DNA from: Candidatus Parepulonipiscium sp. PG-Nuni2H_MBin01 | Lineage (GTDB): Bacteria > Bacillota > Clostridia > Lachnospirales > Cellulosilyticaceae | DNA length: 64,000 nt | Reading direction: 5' to 3' | NCBI GenBank assembly: GCA_001994995.1 | Contig: MDJM01000030.1 | Span: 1 to 64,000, forward strand | Shown here: positions 35,583 through 44,188 of the stretch, piece by piece | Position numbering within the stretch: the stretch's first letter is position 1 | Layout of the letters: each line of letters opens with the position of its first letter | The notes under the pieces: model-generated | Told to the model about the DNA's origin: nothing | Databases searched by the model: none | What the model saw: the letters and a program-made list of their open reading frames with translations, nothing else | Translations under genes and position numbers: made by a program

Positions 35583-36473
35583 ATGGATGGAAAGGTTATT
35601 AAAGGTATAGCAGGATTTTATTATGTGGATGTGGGCGATACTATTTATGAGTGTAAAGCGCGAGGTAAATTTAGAAAGGAACAGATGAGTCCACTAATAG
35701 GAGATAAAGTTAAAATTAGTATTACAGAATATGAAGGTAGTGAAAAAGGGGATTATTTACAAGGTAGCATTGAAGAAATTTTTCCTCGTAGTAATAAATT
35801 AATCCGCCCTCCAGTAGCGAATGTTGACCAGGGACTAATTGTATTTTCTGTATCATACCCGCAAATGCATCTTGACTTACTCGATAGATTTTTAGTTATG
35901 ATGGAAATGGAAGATATTAAAGCGCATATTGTATTAAATAAAACTGATGATGTGGATATTAATGATTATAAGTCTATTATTGATGGTTATACACAAAGTG
36001 GCTATGAGGTATACTGTGTTTCTGCAAAAGCTGGTACTAATATTGACCAACTTAGAGATTTGCTTAAAGGTAAAACTTCGTTTTTTGCGGGTCCTTCTGG
36101 TGTAGGTAAGTCTACTTTGCTAAATGCGATTTCACCACAGCTTAAGTTACAAACGGGAGAAGTTAGTACAAAAATTAAGCGAGGTAAACATACGACTCGT
36201 CATGTTGAATTGCTTCCATTTGAGGATGGTTATGTGTTAGATACGCCTGGTTTTACGTCGTTACAATTTGAGGAGATTGATGCTGATTTATTAAAAAATT
36301 ATTTTTTAGAGTTTGAGCGATTTGAGGATGGTTGTAAATATAAAGGATGTAATCATATTCATGAACCATCGTGTAAAGTTAAAGAAGCAGTGGCTAATGG
36401 TGAAATATATAAATCTAGATATGATAATTATGTAAGTTATTTTAATCAATTAAAAAATATTCGGAAATGGTAG
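35583..36473 (+). CDS. rsgA: Ribosome small subunit-dependent GTPase RsgA
   Basis: A 296-residue circularly permuted GTPase that checks late 30S maturation. An N-terminal OB fold is followed by the permuted motifs: G4 NKTDD, then G1 GPSGVGKSTLLN, and G3 DTPGF. The C-terminal zinc finger has Cys, Cys, His, Cys in CKYKGCNHIHEPSC. ATG follows GAGGTGA. Its 3' end is 14 nt before the rpe start, in the usual prkC-rsgA-rpe order. Confidence 0.97.
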   Translation: MDGKVIKGIAGFYYVDVGDTIYECKARGKFRKEQMSPLIGDKVKISITEYEGSEKGDYLQGSIEEIFPRSNKLIRPPVANVDQGLIVFSVSYPQMHLDLLDRFLVMMEMEDIKAHIVLNKTDDVDINDYKSIIDGYTQSGYEVYCVSAKAGTNIDQLRDLLKGKTSFFAGPSGVGKSTLLNAISPQLKLQTGEVSTKIKRGKHTTRHVELLPFEDGYVLDTPGFTSLQFEEIDADLLKNYFLEFERFEDGCKYKGCNHIHEPSCKVKEAVANGEIYKSRYDNYVSYFNQLKNIRKW

Positions 36474-36487
36474 GGAAGGAGCTGAGT

Positions 36488-37144
36488 ATGTTGATACAGT
36501 TGTCACCATCTATTTTATCAGCAGATTTTGGAAACTTAGAACGAGATATTAAATTACTGGAGAAGGCTGGAGCTACATTTGTTCATGTGGATGTAATGGA
36601 TGGGCATTTTGTACCTAATATTTCGATTGGAATGCCAGTTGTAAAGGCTATTAGACCATATTTTTCAGGCACTATGGGAGTGCACTTAATGATTACGGAG
36701 CCAGATAGATTTATTGAGCAGTTTAAGGAGGCTGGAGCGGATATTTTAGTGGTCCATGCTGAGGCTTGCCCGCATTTGCACCGTACTATACAGGCGATAA
36801 AAGCTGCTGGTATGAAGGCTGGTGTAGCGCTTAATCCAGCAACGCCTGTTTGTGCTATTGAGTACGTTATTGATGAGGTGGATTTGGTTCTAATTATGTC
36901 TGTAAATCCGGGATTTGGTGGACAATCTTTTATCAAATCTTCACTCGATAAGATAAGGAAGGTAAAACAGTTAGTTGGGCAGCGCGATTGTTTGATTGAA
37001 GTTGATGGAGGAGTTAATCTAGAAAATGTTAAGTCGATTATAGAAGCTGGGGCTAATGTTATTGTGGCTGGTTCAGCAGTTTTTGACGTTAATGATGTAG
37101 AAAATAGAATTGACGAATTTAAACGTATTTTTTCGTCATGTTAG
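36488..37144 (+). CDS. rpe: Ribulose-phosphate 3-epimerase
   Basis: A 218-residue TIM-barrel enzyme interconverting ribulose-5-phosphate and xylulose-5-phosphate. Motifs: SPSILSADFGNL, the metal-binding VDVMDGHFVPN, MSVNPGFGGQSF, and VDGGVNLEN. I place the start at ATG 36488, six bases after AAGGAG. An in-frame start at 36467 would overlap rsgA and add seven atypical residues. Followed by thiN after 24 nt. Confidence 0.96.
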   Translation: MLIQLSPSILSADFGNLERDIKLLEKAGATFVHVDVMDGHFVPNISIGMPVVKAIRPYFSGTMGVHLMITEPDRFIEQFKEAGADILVVHAEACPHLHRTIQAIKAAGMKAGVALNPATPVCAIEYVIDEVDLVLIMSVNPGFGGQSFIKSSLDKIRKVKQLVGQRDCLIEVDGGVNLENVKSIIEAGANVIVAGSAVFDVNDVENRIDEFKRIFSSC

Positions 37145-37168
37145 TAAAATAAGCGATAGGAGGTATGG

Positions 37169-37798
37169 GTGATGAAGGTAGCAATATTAACAAATGGGTC
37201 TTATGGAGATTATACATTTTGTAATGATATTAATAGTTGTAATTTCGTCATATGTGCTGATAATGGGTTACATCATGCGAAAAATTTAGGAATTACGCCG
37301 AATTTTATCATTGGAGATTTTGATAGTGTAGACAATGCAACATTAGACGAATTTCGGCATATTGAGATAAGGAGACTAAATTCTATTAAAGATGAAACTG
37401 ATACTGAATGCGCTCTAGATTACGCTATTGAAAAAGGTGCTACAGAAGTGATTATCTATGGAGGAGTAGGTAGTAGGTTTGATCATTCGTTAGCTAATGT
37501 TCATTTGTTAGTTAAAGCTTTGGATAATAGAGTTAAAGCAGAGCTTAGGAATGAGCATAATACTATTTATATAACGGATAATTATATTGAAATTAGGGGA
37601 AAAATAGATGATTTAATCAGTTTAATACCTCTTACAGAAACGGTTAGTGGAGTGGATAGTACAGGGTTGTTTTATAAGCTTAGTAATGGCAGTTTTAAAA
37701 TTGGAAAGCCGTATGGGGTTAGTAATTATATGACTGATTATTGTGCTACTATTTCATTAAAATCTGGAAAATTATTAGTAATTAAGACGAAAGATTAA
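37169..37798 (+). CDS. thiN: Thiamine pyrophosphokinase
   Basis: A 209-residue enzyme making thiamine diphosphate from thiamine and ATP. Family motifs: ICADNGLHHAKNLGITPNFIIGDFDS, then DETDTECALDYAIEKG, and GGVGSRFDHSLANVHLL. C-terminal beta domain as expected. Last gene of the long plus-strand run before spoVM. A hairpin of moderate strength (TTTATAG / CTATAAA, 37821-37851) lies 23 nt downstream without a T-run. Confidence 0.93.
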   Translation: MMKVAILTNGSYGDYTFCNDINSCNFVICADNGLHHAKNLGITPNFIIGDFDSVDNATLDEFRHIEIRRLNSIKDETDTECALDYAIEKGATEVIIYGGVGSRFDHSLANVHLLVKALDNRVKAELRNEHNTIYITDNYIEIRGKIDDLISLIPLTETVSGVDSTGLFYKLSNGSFKIGKPYGVSNYMTDYCATISLKSGKLLVIKTKD

Positions 37799-38027
37799 GA
37801 TATACAAAAATAATGCTTGTTTTATAGTACCAAAAATAGTATGGCTATAAAGGACATCTACAATTTATTGCCAAATAAGTAAAATATTAAACATAAGAGC
37901 CAAATTTTTAAAAAACTGTCACATTATTTTAAGTTATGAATAAAATATAAGTAGGGTTTGTAGGGTATCCAAACTACCTGTACCACTGTGCAGGCGAGTT
38001 AGTAAGGCTAATGTGGAGGTGAAAAGT

Positions 38028-38108
38028 ATGGTTATTAAAGTTATTACACCACCAAAATTTGTACGTAAAGTATTAGCTAAAGTATTCCGCGTAAGCACTA
38101 AGGATTAA
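38028..38108 (+). CDS. spoVM: Stage V sporulation protein M (SpoVM)
   Basis: A 26-residue ORF, MVIKVITPPKFVRKVLAKVF plus VSTKD after one Arg, with a GGAGGTG Shine-Dalgarno. It has the same length as Bacillus subtilis SpoVM and keeps Ile6, Pro9-Lys10-Phe11 and the final Lys-Asp. SpoVM is an amphipathic helix that recognises the positively curved forespore surface and anchors SpoIVA to begin coat assembly. Context is decisive: it lies between thiN and rpmB, as in B. subtilis. A terminator follows. Expression is expected in the mother cell under sigma-E, but no convincing sigma-E promoter could be pointed out in the 200 nt upstream. Confidence 0.93.
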   Translation: MVIKVITPPKFVRKVLAKVFRVSTKD

Positions 38109-38110
38109 TT

Positions 38111-38152
38111 AAAAAGAGTGAAGCATTTTTACAATGCGTCACTCTTTTTTTT
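38111..38152. terminator. Bidirectional terminator between spoVM and rpmB
   Basis: A long stem, AAAAAGAGTGA-AGCATT / AATGCG-TCACTCTTTTTT, has A-run and T-run flanks. It sits between convergent spoVM and rpmB, so it can act on both. Confidence 0.88.
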
Positions 38153-38154
38153 AT

Positions 38155-38340
38155 TTAAGCACGCGTAACCAAGTTAGAACGTAAACAACGTGTACAAACC
38201 TTCATAGTTTTAGTAGCTCCATTATGTGCAACTCTTACCTTTTTAACATTAGCTTTCCACATCTTATTACTTCTTCTATGAGAGTGACTCACTTGAATAC
38301 CAAAGTGAACGTCTTTTGAACAAATCTCACATTTTGCCAT
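38155..38340 (-). CDS. rpmB: 50S ribosomal protein L28
   Basis: A 61-residue ribosomal protein. Start ATG at 38340 (MAKCEICSKDVHFG) follows AAGGAGGTG; an in-frame upstream start at 38376 is not used. CEIC and CTRC give the zinc-binding cysteine pairs of the C+ type of L28. KMWKANVKKVRVAHNGATKTM is the family core. It is on the minus strand, convergent with spoVM and divergent from asp23. Confidence 0.97.
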   Translation of the reverse strand: MAKCEICSKDVHFGIQVSHSHRRSNKMWKANVKKVRVAHNGATKTMKVCTRCLRSNLVTRA

Positions 38341-38381
38341 ATAAAACACCTCCTTAAAATATTGGCGACATAACAACTGAT

Positions 38382-38410
38382 ATTCTAACAGAAATTATAT
38401 TATTTTTCAA
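38382..38410 (-). promoter_or_regulatory. rpmB promoter
   Basis: On the minus strand TTGAAA (38410-38405), 17 nt, TAGAAT (38387-38382), about 40 nt before the rpmB start. Confidence 0.75.
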
Positions 38411-38434
38411 GTTGTTTTTTTAATTTAAAATACT

Positions 38435-38463
38435 TTGTATAATGTGAGCATGTATGATATAAT
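38435..38463 (+). promoter_or_regulatory. Promoter of the asp23-fakA unit
   Basis: TTGTAT (38435-38440), 17 nt, TATAAT (38458-38463) with an extended -10 TG at 38455-38456. Confidence 0.7.
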
Positions 38464-38504
38464 GATTGTCATAAAAACCATTTTGATAAAAGGAGGCGTT
38501 GTTG

Positions 38505-38861
38505 GTGGTAGAAAAGTTTTCAAATCAGCAAGGTACAATTGAAATTGACGAGGAAGTTATTGCGCAGATTAGTGGTATTACAGCTACTGAGTGTTATGGT
38601 ATAGTAGGCATGGCAGCACGTGGAGTTAAAGATGGTATAGTAAGGTTGCTTATGAGAGATAATATCACTAAAGGTGTTTTAGTTACCTTCCAAGAGAACC
38701 AAGTTGATATAGAGTTTCATATTGTTGTTGAATATGGCACAAAAATATCTGCGGTTACAGATAATTTAATGAGTACAATAAGATACCAATTAAAAGATAT
38801 GTTAGGCTTACAAGTAGGAGTTATTAAAATTTTTGTCGAGGGTGTAAGAGTAGACAAGTAG
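38505..38861 (+). CDS. Asp23/Gls24 family envelope stress protein (YloU-like)
   Basis: A 118-residue Asp23-family protein when started at GTG 38505, eight bases after AGGAGG (38491-38496). TTG codons at 38499 and 38502 lie too close to the Shine-Dalgarno. Conserved features: an EIDEEVIAQISGITATECYGIVGMA helix-rich start and a VEYGTKISAVTDNLMSTI middle. Asp23 relatives are membrane-associated via partner proteins and linked to envelope stress; the exact role is unknown. It sits directly before fakA, as in most Firmicutes. Confidence 0.9.
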   Translation: MVEKFSNQQGTIEIDEEVIAQISGITATECYGIVGMAARGVKDGIVRLLMRDNITKGVLVTFQENQVDIEFHIVVEYGTKISAVTDNLMSTIRYQLKDMLGLQVGVIKIFVEGVRVDK

Positions 38862-38873
38862 GAGGGCGAAAAG

Positions 38874-40499
38874 GTGAAAGTACAGTCAATTGACCCATTA
38901 TTGCTACAAAAAATGATAGTAAGTGGAGCTATGTTACTAGACGATAAAAAGGATTTTATAAATGAGTTAAATGTATTTCCGGTTCCTGACGGTGATACGG
39001 GAACAAATATGTCGCTTACTATGTTAGCAGCGGCTAAAGAAGTGGAGGCAGTTGAAGCTATCAATATAAAGGTTATTGGTAAAGCTTTTGCTAGCGGTTC
39101 TCTTAGAGGGGCGCGTGGTAACTCTGGGGTTATTTTATCCCAGCTTATCCGTGGTTTTGTAAAAGGATTAGATAAGGAAGAAGTGGATACTGTTACATTA
39201 GCTAAGGCTTCTCAACTTGGTGTGGAGACTGCTTATAAAGCTGTTATGAAGCCTAAGGAAGGTACTATTTTGACGGTAGCAAGAGAGGTTGCTAATAAGG
39301 CATCTAGTATTTGTGAGGAAGTTACAGATATTGGTGAATTTATAAAACAGGTTATAGAATATGGCTATAAGATTTTAGCTAAGACACAAGATATGTTGCC
39401 AGTGTTAAAAGAGGCAGGAGTTGTGGATGCTGGTGGACAGGGTCTTATGACTATTATAGAGGGAGCGGCTAGAGTTTTGCTTGGCGAGGTTGAGGTTAAT
39501 ATTAGTAAACCGCTATCTAAAGGAGCATTTTCGGCTTTAAAACAGTTTGATACTGCAGATATTACGTTTATGTATTGTACAGAGTTTATAGTACAAAGAG
39601 ATATGAGTAAATCTTATGACGAAGATGAAACTAGGGAATTTTTATCTACTATTGGAGATAGTTTAGTAGCTGTGTCTGATGAGGATTATATAAAGATTCA
39701 TGTGCATACTGACCATCCGGGACTTGCTCTTGAACATGGTCTTAGATTTGGACAGTTGACTAATATTAAGATAGAGAATATGTGTGAACAACATTCGTCT
39801 ATTCTTGATGAGGGTGAAAGTGCTGTTCCTGCAAAGCCTAAGAAAGATTTAGGGTTTGTATCAATTGTAGCAGGTAGTGGTTTTGTAGAAATTCTTAAAA
39901 GTCTAGAAGTAGATGAAATTGTTGAAGGTGGTCAAACTATGAATCCGAGTACTGAGGATATTATAGAAGCGATTACACGCGTTCATGCTAATAATGTTAT
40001 TGTTATGCCTAATAATAAAAATATTATTTTAGCAGCTGAGCAAGCGGCAGAGCTTGTAAAGGATTGTAATGTGTCGGTTGTGCCTACTAAAACTATTCCA
40101 GAAGGTATTTCTGCAATGATTTGTGTGGATAAGAGTTCGCCTGTTGATGATATTACTAATGATATGAAGGATGTTATTAAAGGTGTGCAAACTGGCCTTA
40201 TTACAATTGCGGTGCGAGACACTGTTATGAAAGGGCAAAACATTGTGGAGGGTGAATATCTTGGTATTTTAGATGGCGAGATTGTTACTCATCAACCGAC
40301 GATTAAAGAAGCGTATTCTGATTTATTATCTAAGCTTAATGATGATAGTGAGATTGTCTCTATTTATTATGGTGAGGATATTGATGCCAATACTGCTGAT
40401 GAGTATTTTGATATGGCTCTGGAAATGTATAATGATATAGATGTTGAATTACATTGTGGTAATCAACCTGTGTATTATTTTATGATTTCGGCCGAGTAA
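38874..40499 (+). CDS. fakA: Fatty acid kinase catalytic subunit FakA-like (DAK2/DegV-associated)
   Basis: A 541-residue protein starting at GTG after GGAGGG. The N-terminal DhaL-like ATP-binding domain has LNVFPVPDGDTGTNMSLT (Asp residues bind Mg) and SLRGARGNSGVILSQL. The middle and C-terminal domains (FakA/YloV type) include HVHTDHPG with conserved His. FakA phosphorylates exogenous fatty acids bound by FakB (DegV) proteins, feeding phospholipid synthesis. Located between asp23 and recG, the usual Firmicutes arrangement. No fakB gene is present in the window. Confidence 0.92.
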   Translation: MKVQSIDPLLLQKMIVSGAMLLDDKKDFINELNVFPVPDGDTGTNMSLTMLAAAKEVEAVEAINIKVIGKAFASGSLRGARGNSGVILSQLIRGFVKGLDKEEVDTVTLAKASQLGVETAYKAVMKPKEGTILTVAREVANKASSICEEVTDIGEFIKQVIEYGYKILAKTQDMLPVLKEAGVVDAGGQGLMTIIEGAARVLLGEVEVNISKPLSKGAFSALKQFDTADITFMYCTEFIVQRDMSKSYDEDETREFLSTIGDSLVAVSDEDYIKIHVHTDHPGLALEHGLRFGQLTNIKIENMCEQHSSILDEGESAVPAKPKKDLGFVSIVAGSGFVEILKSLEVDEIVEGGQTMNPSTEDIIEAITRVHANNVIVMPNNKNIILAAEQAAELVKDCNVSVVPTKTIPEGISAMICVDKSSPVDDITNDMKDVIKGVQTGLITIAVRDTVMKGQNIVEGEYLGILDGEIVTHQPTIKEAYSDLLSKLNDDSEIVSIYYGEDIDANTADEYFDMALEMYNDIDVELHCGNQPVYYFMISAE

Positions 40500-40512
40500 G
40501 TGTATTATATTT

Positions 40513-40546
40513 AAGTGTAATCGCTACAGTGATTACACTTTTTTTG
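40513..40546 (+). terminator. Intrinsic terminator after fakA
   Basis: AAGTGTAATC / GATTACACTT (40513-40522 and 40531-40540), 10-bp stem followed by T6. It lies between fakA and recG; part may read through, since recG has no obvious own promoter. Confidence 0.85.
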
Positions 40547-40561
40547 TTTGTAGGTGAATTT

Positions 40562-42550
40562 ATGATTTTAGATTTAAAAGGTGTAGGAGAGCAGACTGCT
40601 GCTAAATTTTATAAGTTAGGAATTGTTTCTATTAAAGATTTAGTGGAACATTATCCTAAAGAACATGAGGATAGGCGAAGTGTGGTAGCTATTAATAATA
40701 TGGCTATTGGAGAGGTTAATAATATAATCGGCCGTGTAGTGATGCGTCCTGAAGTAAGCCCTACTAAATATGGCATTCGGGTTAGTGTGTGGATTGGAGA
40801 TGGTACGGGAAAAGTTAAAGCTGTGTTTTTTGGCCAACCTTATTTAAAAAGTACTTTTATTGTTGGGGAGTTATTTAATTTTTATGGGAAGGTTATGCTA
40901 AATGGCGGAAAGTTTGAAATGCAATCTCCGGAGTTCCAAAAGGCATGTAATTATACTGCTATGATTGTCCCAATTTATGCATCCACTGTAAAACTATCTC
41001 AAAAGGTTATTCGCCAGCATATGGCTAATGCGCTTAAGGTTATTGATATAGTTGAGAATTTACCACAAGAGTTGTTAGAAAAATATAAACTTATGGGAAA
41101 GAAAGAAGCCATAAATAATATCCATTTTCCAGTTACACCAGATAGTTTCTTTCAAGCGAGAAGAAGACTTGTATTTGAGGAGTTATTCTTATTACAACTG
41201 TGTTTATATAAATTAAAGCAGGATTTTAAAACTCGTAATGAAGGGACTCAGAAACATATGCCAGATGATTTTAATAGTTTTATTAAATGTCTGCCATTTC
41301 AACTTACTGGCGCGCAGAAGCGTGTTACTGCTGAAATTCTTAAAGATATGAGTAGTTTTTATGCTACTAATAGACTTATCCAAGGTGATGTTGGCTCTGG
41401 AAAAACTGCTATTGCAGCTATTAGTTTATTTGTAGCGGTTAGAAATGGCTATCAAGCTGCGCTGATGGCTCCTACAGAAGTGTTGGCTAGACAGCATTTT
41501 GAGTTTTTAGAGCAGCTTTTTAAGCAATTTAATATTAATGTAGCATTGCTTACTGGCTCTATTACGAAAAAGCAGAAAAGATTATTACTGGAAGATATAA
41601 ATAGTATTGACATTGTTGTGGGTACGCATGCATTGCTTGAGGATAATGTTACGTTTAATAATCTGGGCCTTGTTATTACAGATGAGCAACATAGATTTGG
41701 AGTGAGGCAACGCTTTAAGTTTTCTGATAAAGGTGTCCACCCAGATGTATTAGTAATGAGTGCAACGCCTATTCCTAGGACGTTAGCATTAATATTATAT
41801 GGTGATATGGATATTTCGGTTATTGATGAGCTGCCACCTGGAAGAGTTCCTATTAAGACTAATGCTGTTACTACAGGATACTATGATAGAATTTTTAGCT
41901 TTATGAAAACTCATATAGGGGAAGGTAGACAATGTTATATTATTTGTCCTATGGTTGAAGAAAATGAGAAGCTGGAAGAGCTTAAAAGTGTTGTTGAGTA
42001 CTCTAATGAGCTTAGCGAATCTGTTTTTAAAGGATATCGTGTAGAGCACTTACATGGTAAAATGAAAGGTTCACAAAAGAACGAAATTATGGAAAGGTTT
42101 GCTGGCGGGGAAGTTGACATACTTGTTTCTACTACAGTTGTTGAGGTGGGTGTTAATGTACCGAATGCTACTATTATGCTAATTGAAAATGCGGAGAGAT
42201 TTGGACTGGCGCAGCTGCATCAATTGAGAGGGCGTGTTGGTAGAGGTTTGCATGAATCGTTTTGTATTTTAGTTAGTGATTCTAAAAATAAGGATACTAA
42301 AGAAAGATTAAAAATTATGCAACAAAGTACTGACGGTTTTGTTATTGCGGATACTGACCTTAAGCTTAGAGGTGGTGGAGATTTTTTTGGGACTAAACAA
42401 CATGGGTTGCCAGAAATGAAGATTGCTAATTTATATACTGATATGGAAGTTTTAAAAATAGTGCAAGCTCAACTTGAGCAAGATAAAGATGTGCTTGAGG
42501 ATAAATATGGCAGCTTGTTAGCTAGTCGTATGCAAGAAATTATTTTATAA
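40562..42550 (+). CDS. recG: ATP-dependent DNA helicase RecG
   Basis: A 662-residue SF2 helicase that regresses stalled forks and processes branched DNA. The wedge/OB domain is N-terminal. Helicase motifs: GDVGSGKTAIAAIS (Walker A), the DEQH box ITDEQHRFGVRQR, SATPIPRTLA, and QLRGRVGRG. The C-terminal TRG-type motif lies in DLKLRGGGDFFGTKQHG. I place the start at ATG 40562, since an in-frame start at 40529 lies within the terminator. Complete length. Confidence 0.97.
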   Translation: MILDLKGVGEQTAAKFYKLGIVSIKDLVEHYPKEHEDRRSVVAINNMAIGEVNNIIGRVVMRPEVSPTKYGIRVSVWIGDGTGKVKAVFFGQPYLKSTFIVGELFNFYGKVMLNGGKFEMQSPEFQKACNYTAMIVPIYASTVKLSQKVIRQHMANALKVIDIVENLPQELLEKYKLMGKKEAINNIHFPVTPDSFFQARRRLVFEELFLLQLCLYKLKQDFKTRNEGTQKHMPDDFNSFIKCLPFQLTGAQKRVTAEILKDMSSFYATNRLIQGDVGSGKTAIAAISLFVAVRNGYQAALMAPTEVLARQHFEFLEQLFKQFNINVALLTGSITKKQKRLLLEDINSIDIVVGTHALLEDNVTFNNLGLVITDEQHRFGVRQRFKFSDKGVHPDVLVMSATPIPRTLALILYGDMDISVIDELPPGRVPIKTNAVTTGYYDRIFSFMKTHIGEGRQCYIICPMVEENEKLEELKSVVEYSNELSESVFKGYRVEHLHGKMKGSQKNEIMERFAGGEVDILVSTTVVEVGVNVPNATIMLIENAERFGLAQLHQLRGRVGRGLHESFCILVSDSKNKDTKERLKIMQQSTDGFVIADTDLKLRGGGDFFGTKQHGLPEMKIANLYTDMEVLKIVQAQLEQDKDVLEDKYGSLLASRMQEIIL

Positions 42551-42603
42551 ATGCCTCTTGTGGACTAAGGATTGTTCTCCAAGTAGTGTGAAAGGAAGTT
42601 ATT

Positions 42604-43155
42604 ATGAGAGTTATTAGTGGTAAATGTAGAGGTACAAAACTTATAGCACCGGATGGGACTACTACTAGACCAACAGCAGATAGAGTTAAAGAAACGATTT
42701 TTAATATAATTAATTTTGATTTGCCAAGATGTAGATTTTTAGATTTATTTAGTGGCAGTGGTGCTATTGGAATTGAGGCTTTAAGCCGTGGTGCTGATTG
42801 CGCTGTATTCGTGGAAGCAGATGAGAAAGCGCTGGCGGTTATTAAAAAAAATTTAGAAAAAACAAGATTAGCACAATTTGCTACAGTATATAAAAGCCGT
42901 GTTGAGGAAATATTAAGAGAAGACATTATCGGTACATTTGATATTATCTTTATTGACCCGCCTTATAATTATGAATTAGAAAAAATTGTTAATTTTATTG
43001 TTGATAGAAAATTATTAAATCCAGGCGGTAAACTTATTATTGAAAATAGTCGTGACAGTTTAGATATTATTACAGAAGGTCTTGTGATTAAAAGAACAAA
43101 ACTTTATGCTACTACTAAAGTTAATATTTATGAGGAAGCTGTTAAGTTAATTTGA
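42604..43155 (+). CDS. rsmD: 16S rRNA m2G966 methyltransferase RsmD
   Basis: A 183-residue SAM-dependent methyltransferase. The SAM-binding motif is DLFSGSGAIGIEALSRGA. The catalytic N-methyltransferase motif is FIDPPYNYE. N-terminal RVISGKCRGTKL is typical. It modifies G966 of 16S rRNA. Followed by coaD after 49 nt, the conserved rsmD-coaD pair. ATG follows AAAGGAAG. Confidence 0.95.
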   Translation: MRVISGKCRGTKLIAPDGTTTRPTADRVKETIFNIINFDLPRCRFLDLFSGSGAIGIEALSRGADCAVFVEADEKALAVIKKNLEKTRLAQFATVYKSRVEEILREDIIGTFDIIFIDPPYNYELEKIVNFIVDRKLLNPGGKLIIENSRDSLDIITEGLVIKRTKLYATTKVNIYEEAVKLI

Positions 43156-43204
43156 CTCTATTCTTTGCAAGATGGAGTCTTTATAAGTTAGAGGAGATGA
43201 CATT

Positions 43205-43699
43205 ATGAAAATTGGAATTTACCCTGGGACGTTTGACCCTGTAACTAATGGCCATTTAGATATTATATTAAGAGCAAATAGTATTGTAGATAAACTTATA
43301 GTGGCAGTCCTGTTTAATCCTGATAAGCTTAGCAATACGCTATTTGATGTGGCTGAACGAGTGGAATTATTAAAAGAAACTACTAAAGATATGGAACATG
43401 TGGAAGTGGACTTTTTTTCTGGATTGTTAGTAGACTATATGATGAAAAATAACGTTAGTGTAATCATCAGAGGACTGCGTACTATTACTGATTTTGAATA
43501 TGAAATGCAGATGGCACACATTAACAAAAACTTAGCCAATAACATTGAAACGTTATTTATGGTTACAAGTACACAATATGGATTCTTAAATTCTAGTTCA
43601 GTTAGACAACTTGGATTTTTTGGTGGAGATGTTTCTGATATGGTCCCCGGGATTGTGGAAGAAAAAATTCGCGAAAAATACAAAACCTCTCATCAATAG
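43205..43699 (+). CDS. coaD: Phosphopantetheine adenylyltransferase
   Basis: A 164-residue nucleotidyltransferase making dephospho-CoA from phosphopantetheine and ATP, the fourth step of CoA synthesis. Motifs: YPGTFDPVTNGHLDII (TxGH), RGLRTITDFEYEMQM, and the C-terminal NSSSVRQL corresponding to the ISSxxVR/K motif. Length normal. The stop codon lies inside the loop of a strong terminator. Confidence 0.96.
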   Translation: MKIGIYPGTFDPVTNGHLDIILRANSIVDKLIVAVLFNPDKLSNTLFDVAERVELLKETTKDMEHVEVDFFSGLLVDYMMKNNVSVIIRGLRTITDFEYEMQMAHINKNLANNIETLFMVTSTQYGFLNSSSVRQLGFFGGDVSDMVPGIVEEKIREKYKTSHQ

Positions 43700-43716
43700 T
43701 AAATGAGAGGTTTTTT
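43682..43716 (+). terminator. Intrinsic terminator of recG-rsmD-coaD, overlapping the coaD stop
   Basis: AAAACCTCTCAT / ATGAGAGGTTTT (43682-43693 and 43703-43714), 12-bp stem followed by T. On the minus strand the A-run can serve the opposing gene too. Confidence 0.88.
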
Positions 43717-43726
43717 GTATATGTAC

Positions 43727-44188
43727 TTATCCACGAATGTGCATTTTAAAATTGTATTGACTTACTTTAATGTTACTGAATAATAAATTTAAATCGCCAC
43801 TGGAAATAACTTCTTCCCCCAGTGCATAAAAAGCATCTTCTACAAGAGTTTTCTCAAGATTATAGATATAAGCAATATTTTGAGGTGTGTAAACACTTGA
43901 ATTTGTAACGCTAAATTGTCTGGTTAATAAAGTTGCTATATAGCTTTGCACTTCAGTAATCAGTTTAAAAAATGTAACTTTGTTTATCTCAGTTAAGCCA
44001 AGCTTATCCATAATATGTAGAATGTTTTTTTCGGAATCTTCTAAGATTGCTGCTACCTCCTTAGTATCATAAGGTGCTTCTGAAGTTTTTAAAAATATAT
44101 CCAACTCTCTAATTTTGGGTTGTATATAGGTATAATAAACCTCCTGAAAATTAGTAGGTGTTACCCCACAAGACACAAACTGACTCAT
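43727..44188 (-). CDS. Unrecognised 153-residue helical protein
   Basis: I do not recognise this gene. The product is soluble, predicted mostly helical, with no signal peptide or membrane segment. Visible segments: a start with SQFVSCGVTPTNFQEVYY, a middle with AAILEDSEKNILHIMDKLGLTEINKVTFF, and an end with EEVISSGDLNLLFSNIKVSQYNFK. The ATG follows AAAGGAGAG. It stands alone between coaD (convergent) and tig (divergent). A possible TATAAT lies at 44242-44237 without a good -35. Short helical proteins of this kind can be spore-coat or regulatory proteins, but nothing here proves it. Confidence 0.65.
   Translation of the reverse strand: MSQFVSCGVTPTNFQEVYYTYIQPKIRELDIFLKTSEAPYDTKEVAAILEDSEKNILHIMDKLGLTEINKVTFFKLITEVQSYIATLLTRQFSVTNSSVYTPQNIAYIYNLEKTLVEDAFYALGEEVISSGDLNLLFSNIKVSQYNFKMHIRG

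Noticed and set aside
37799-38027. A sigma-E promoter for spoVM
   Set aside because: Several CATA-like words occur, but none has a convincing -35 partner at proper distance; left unannotated.
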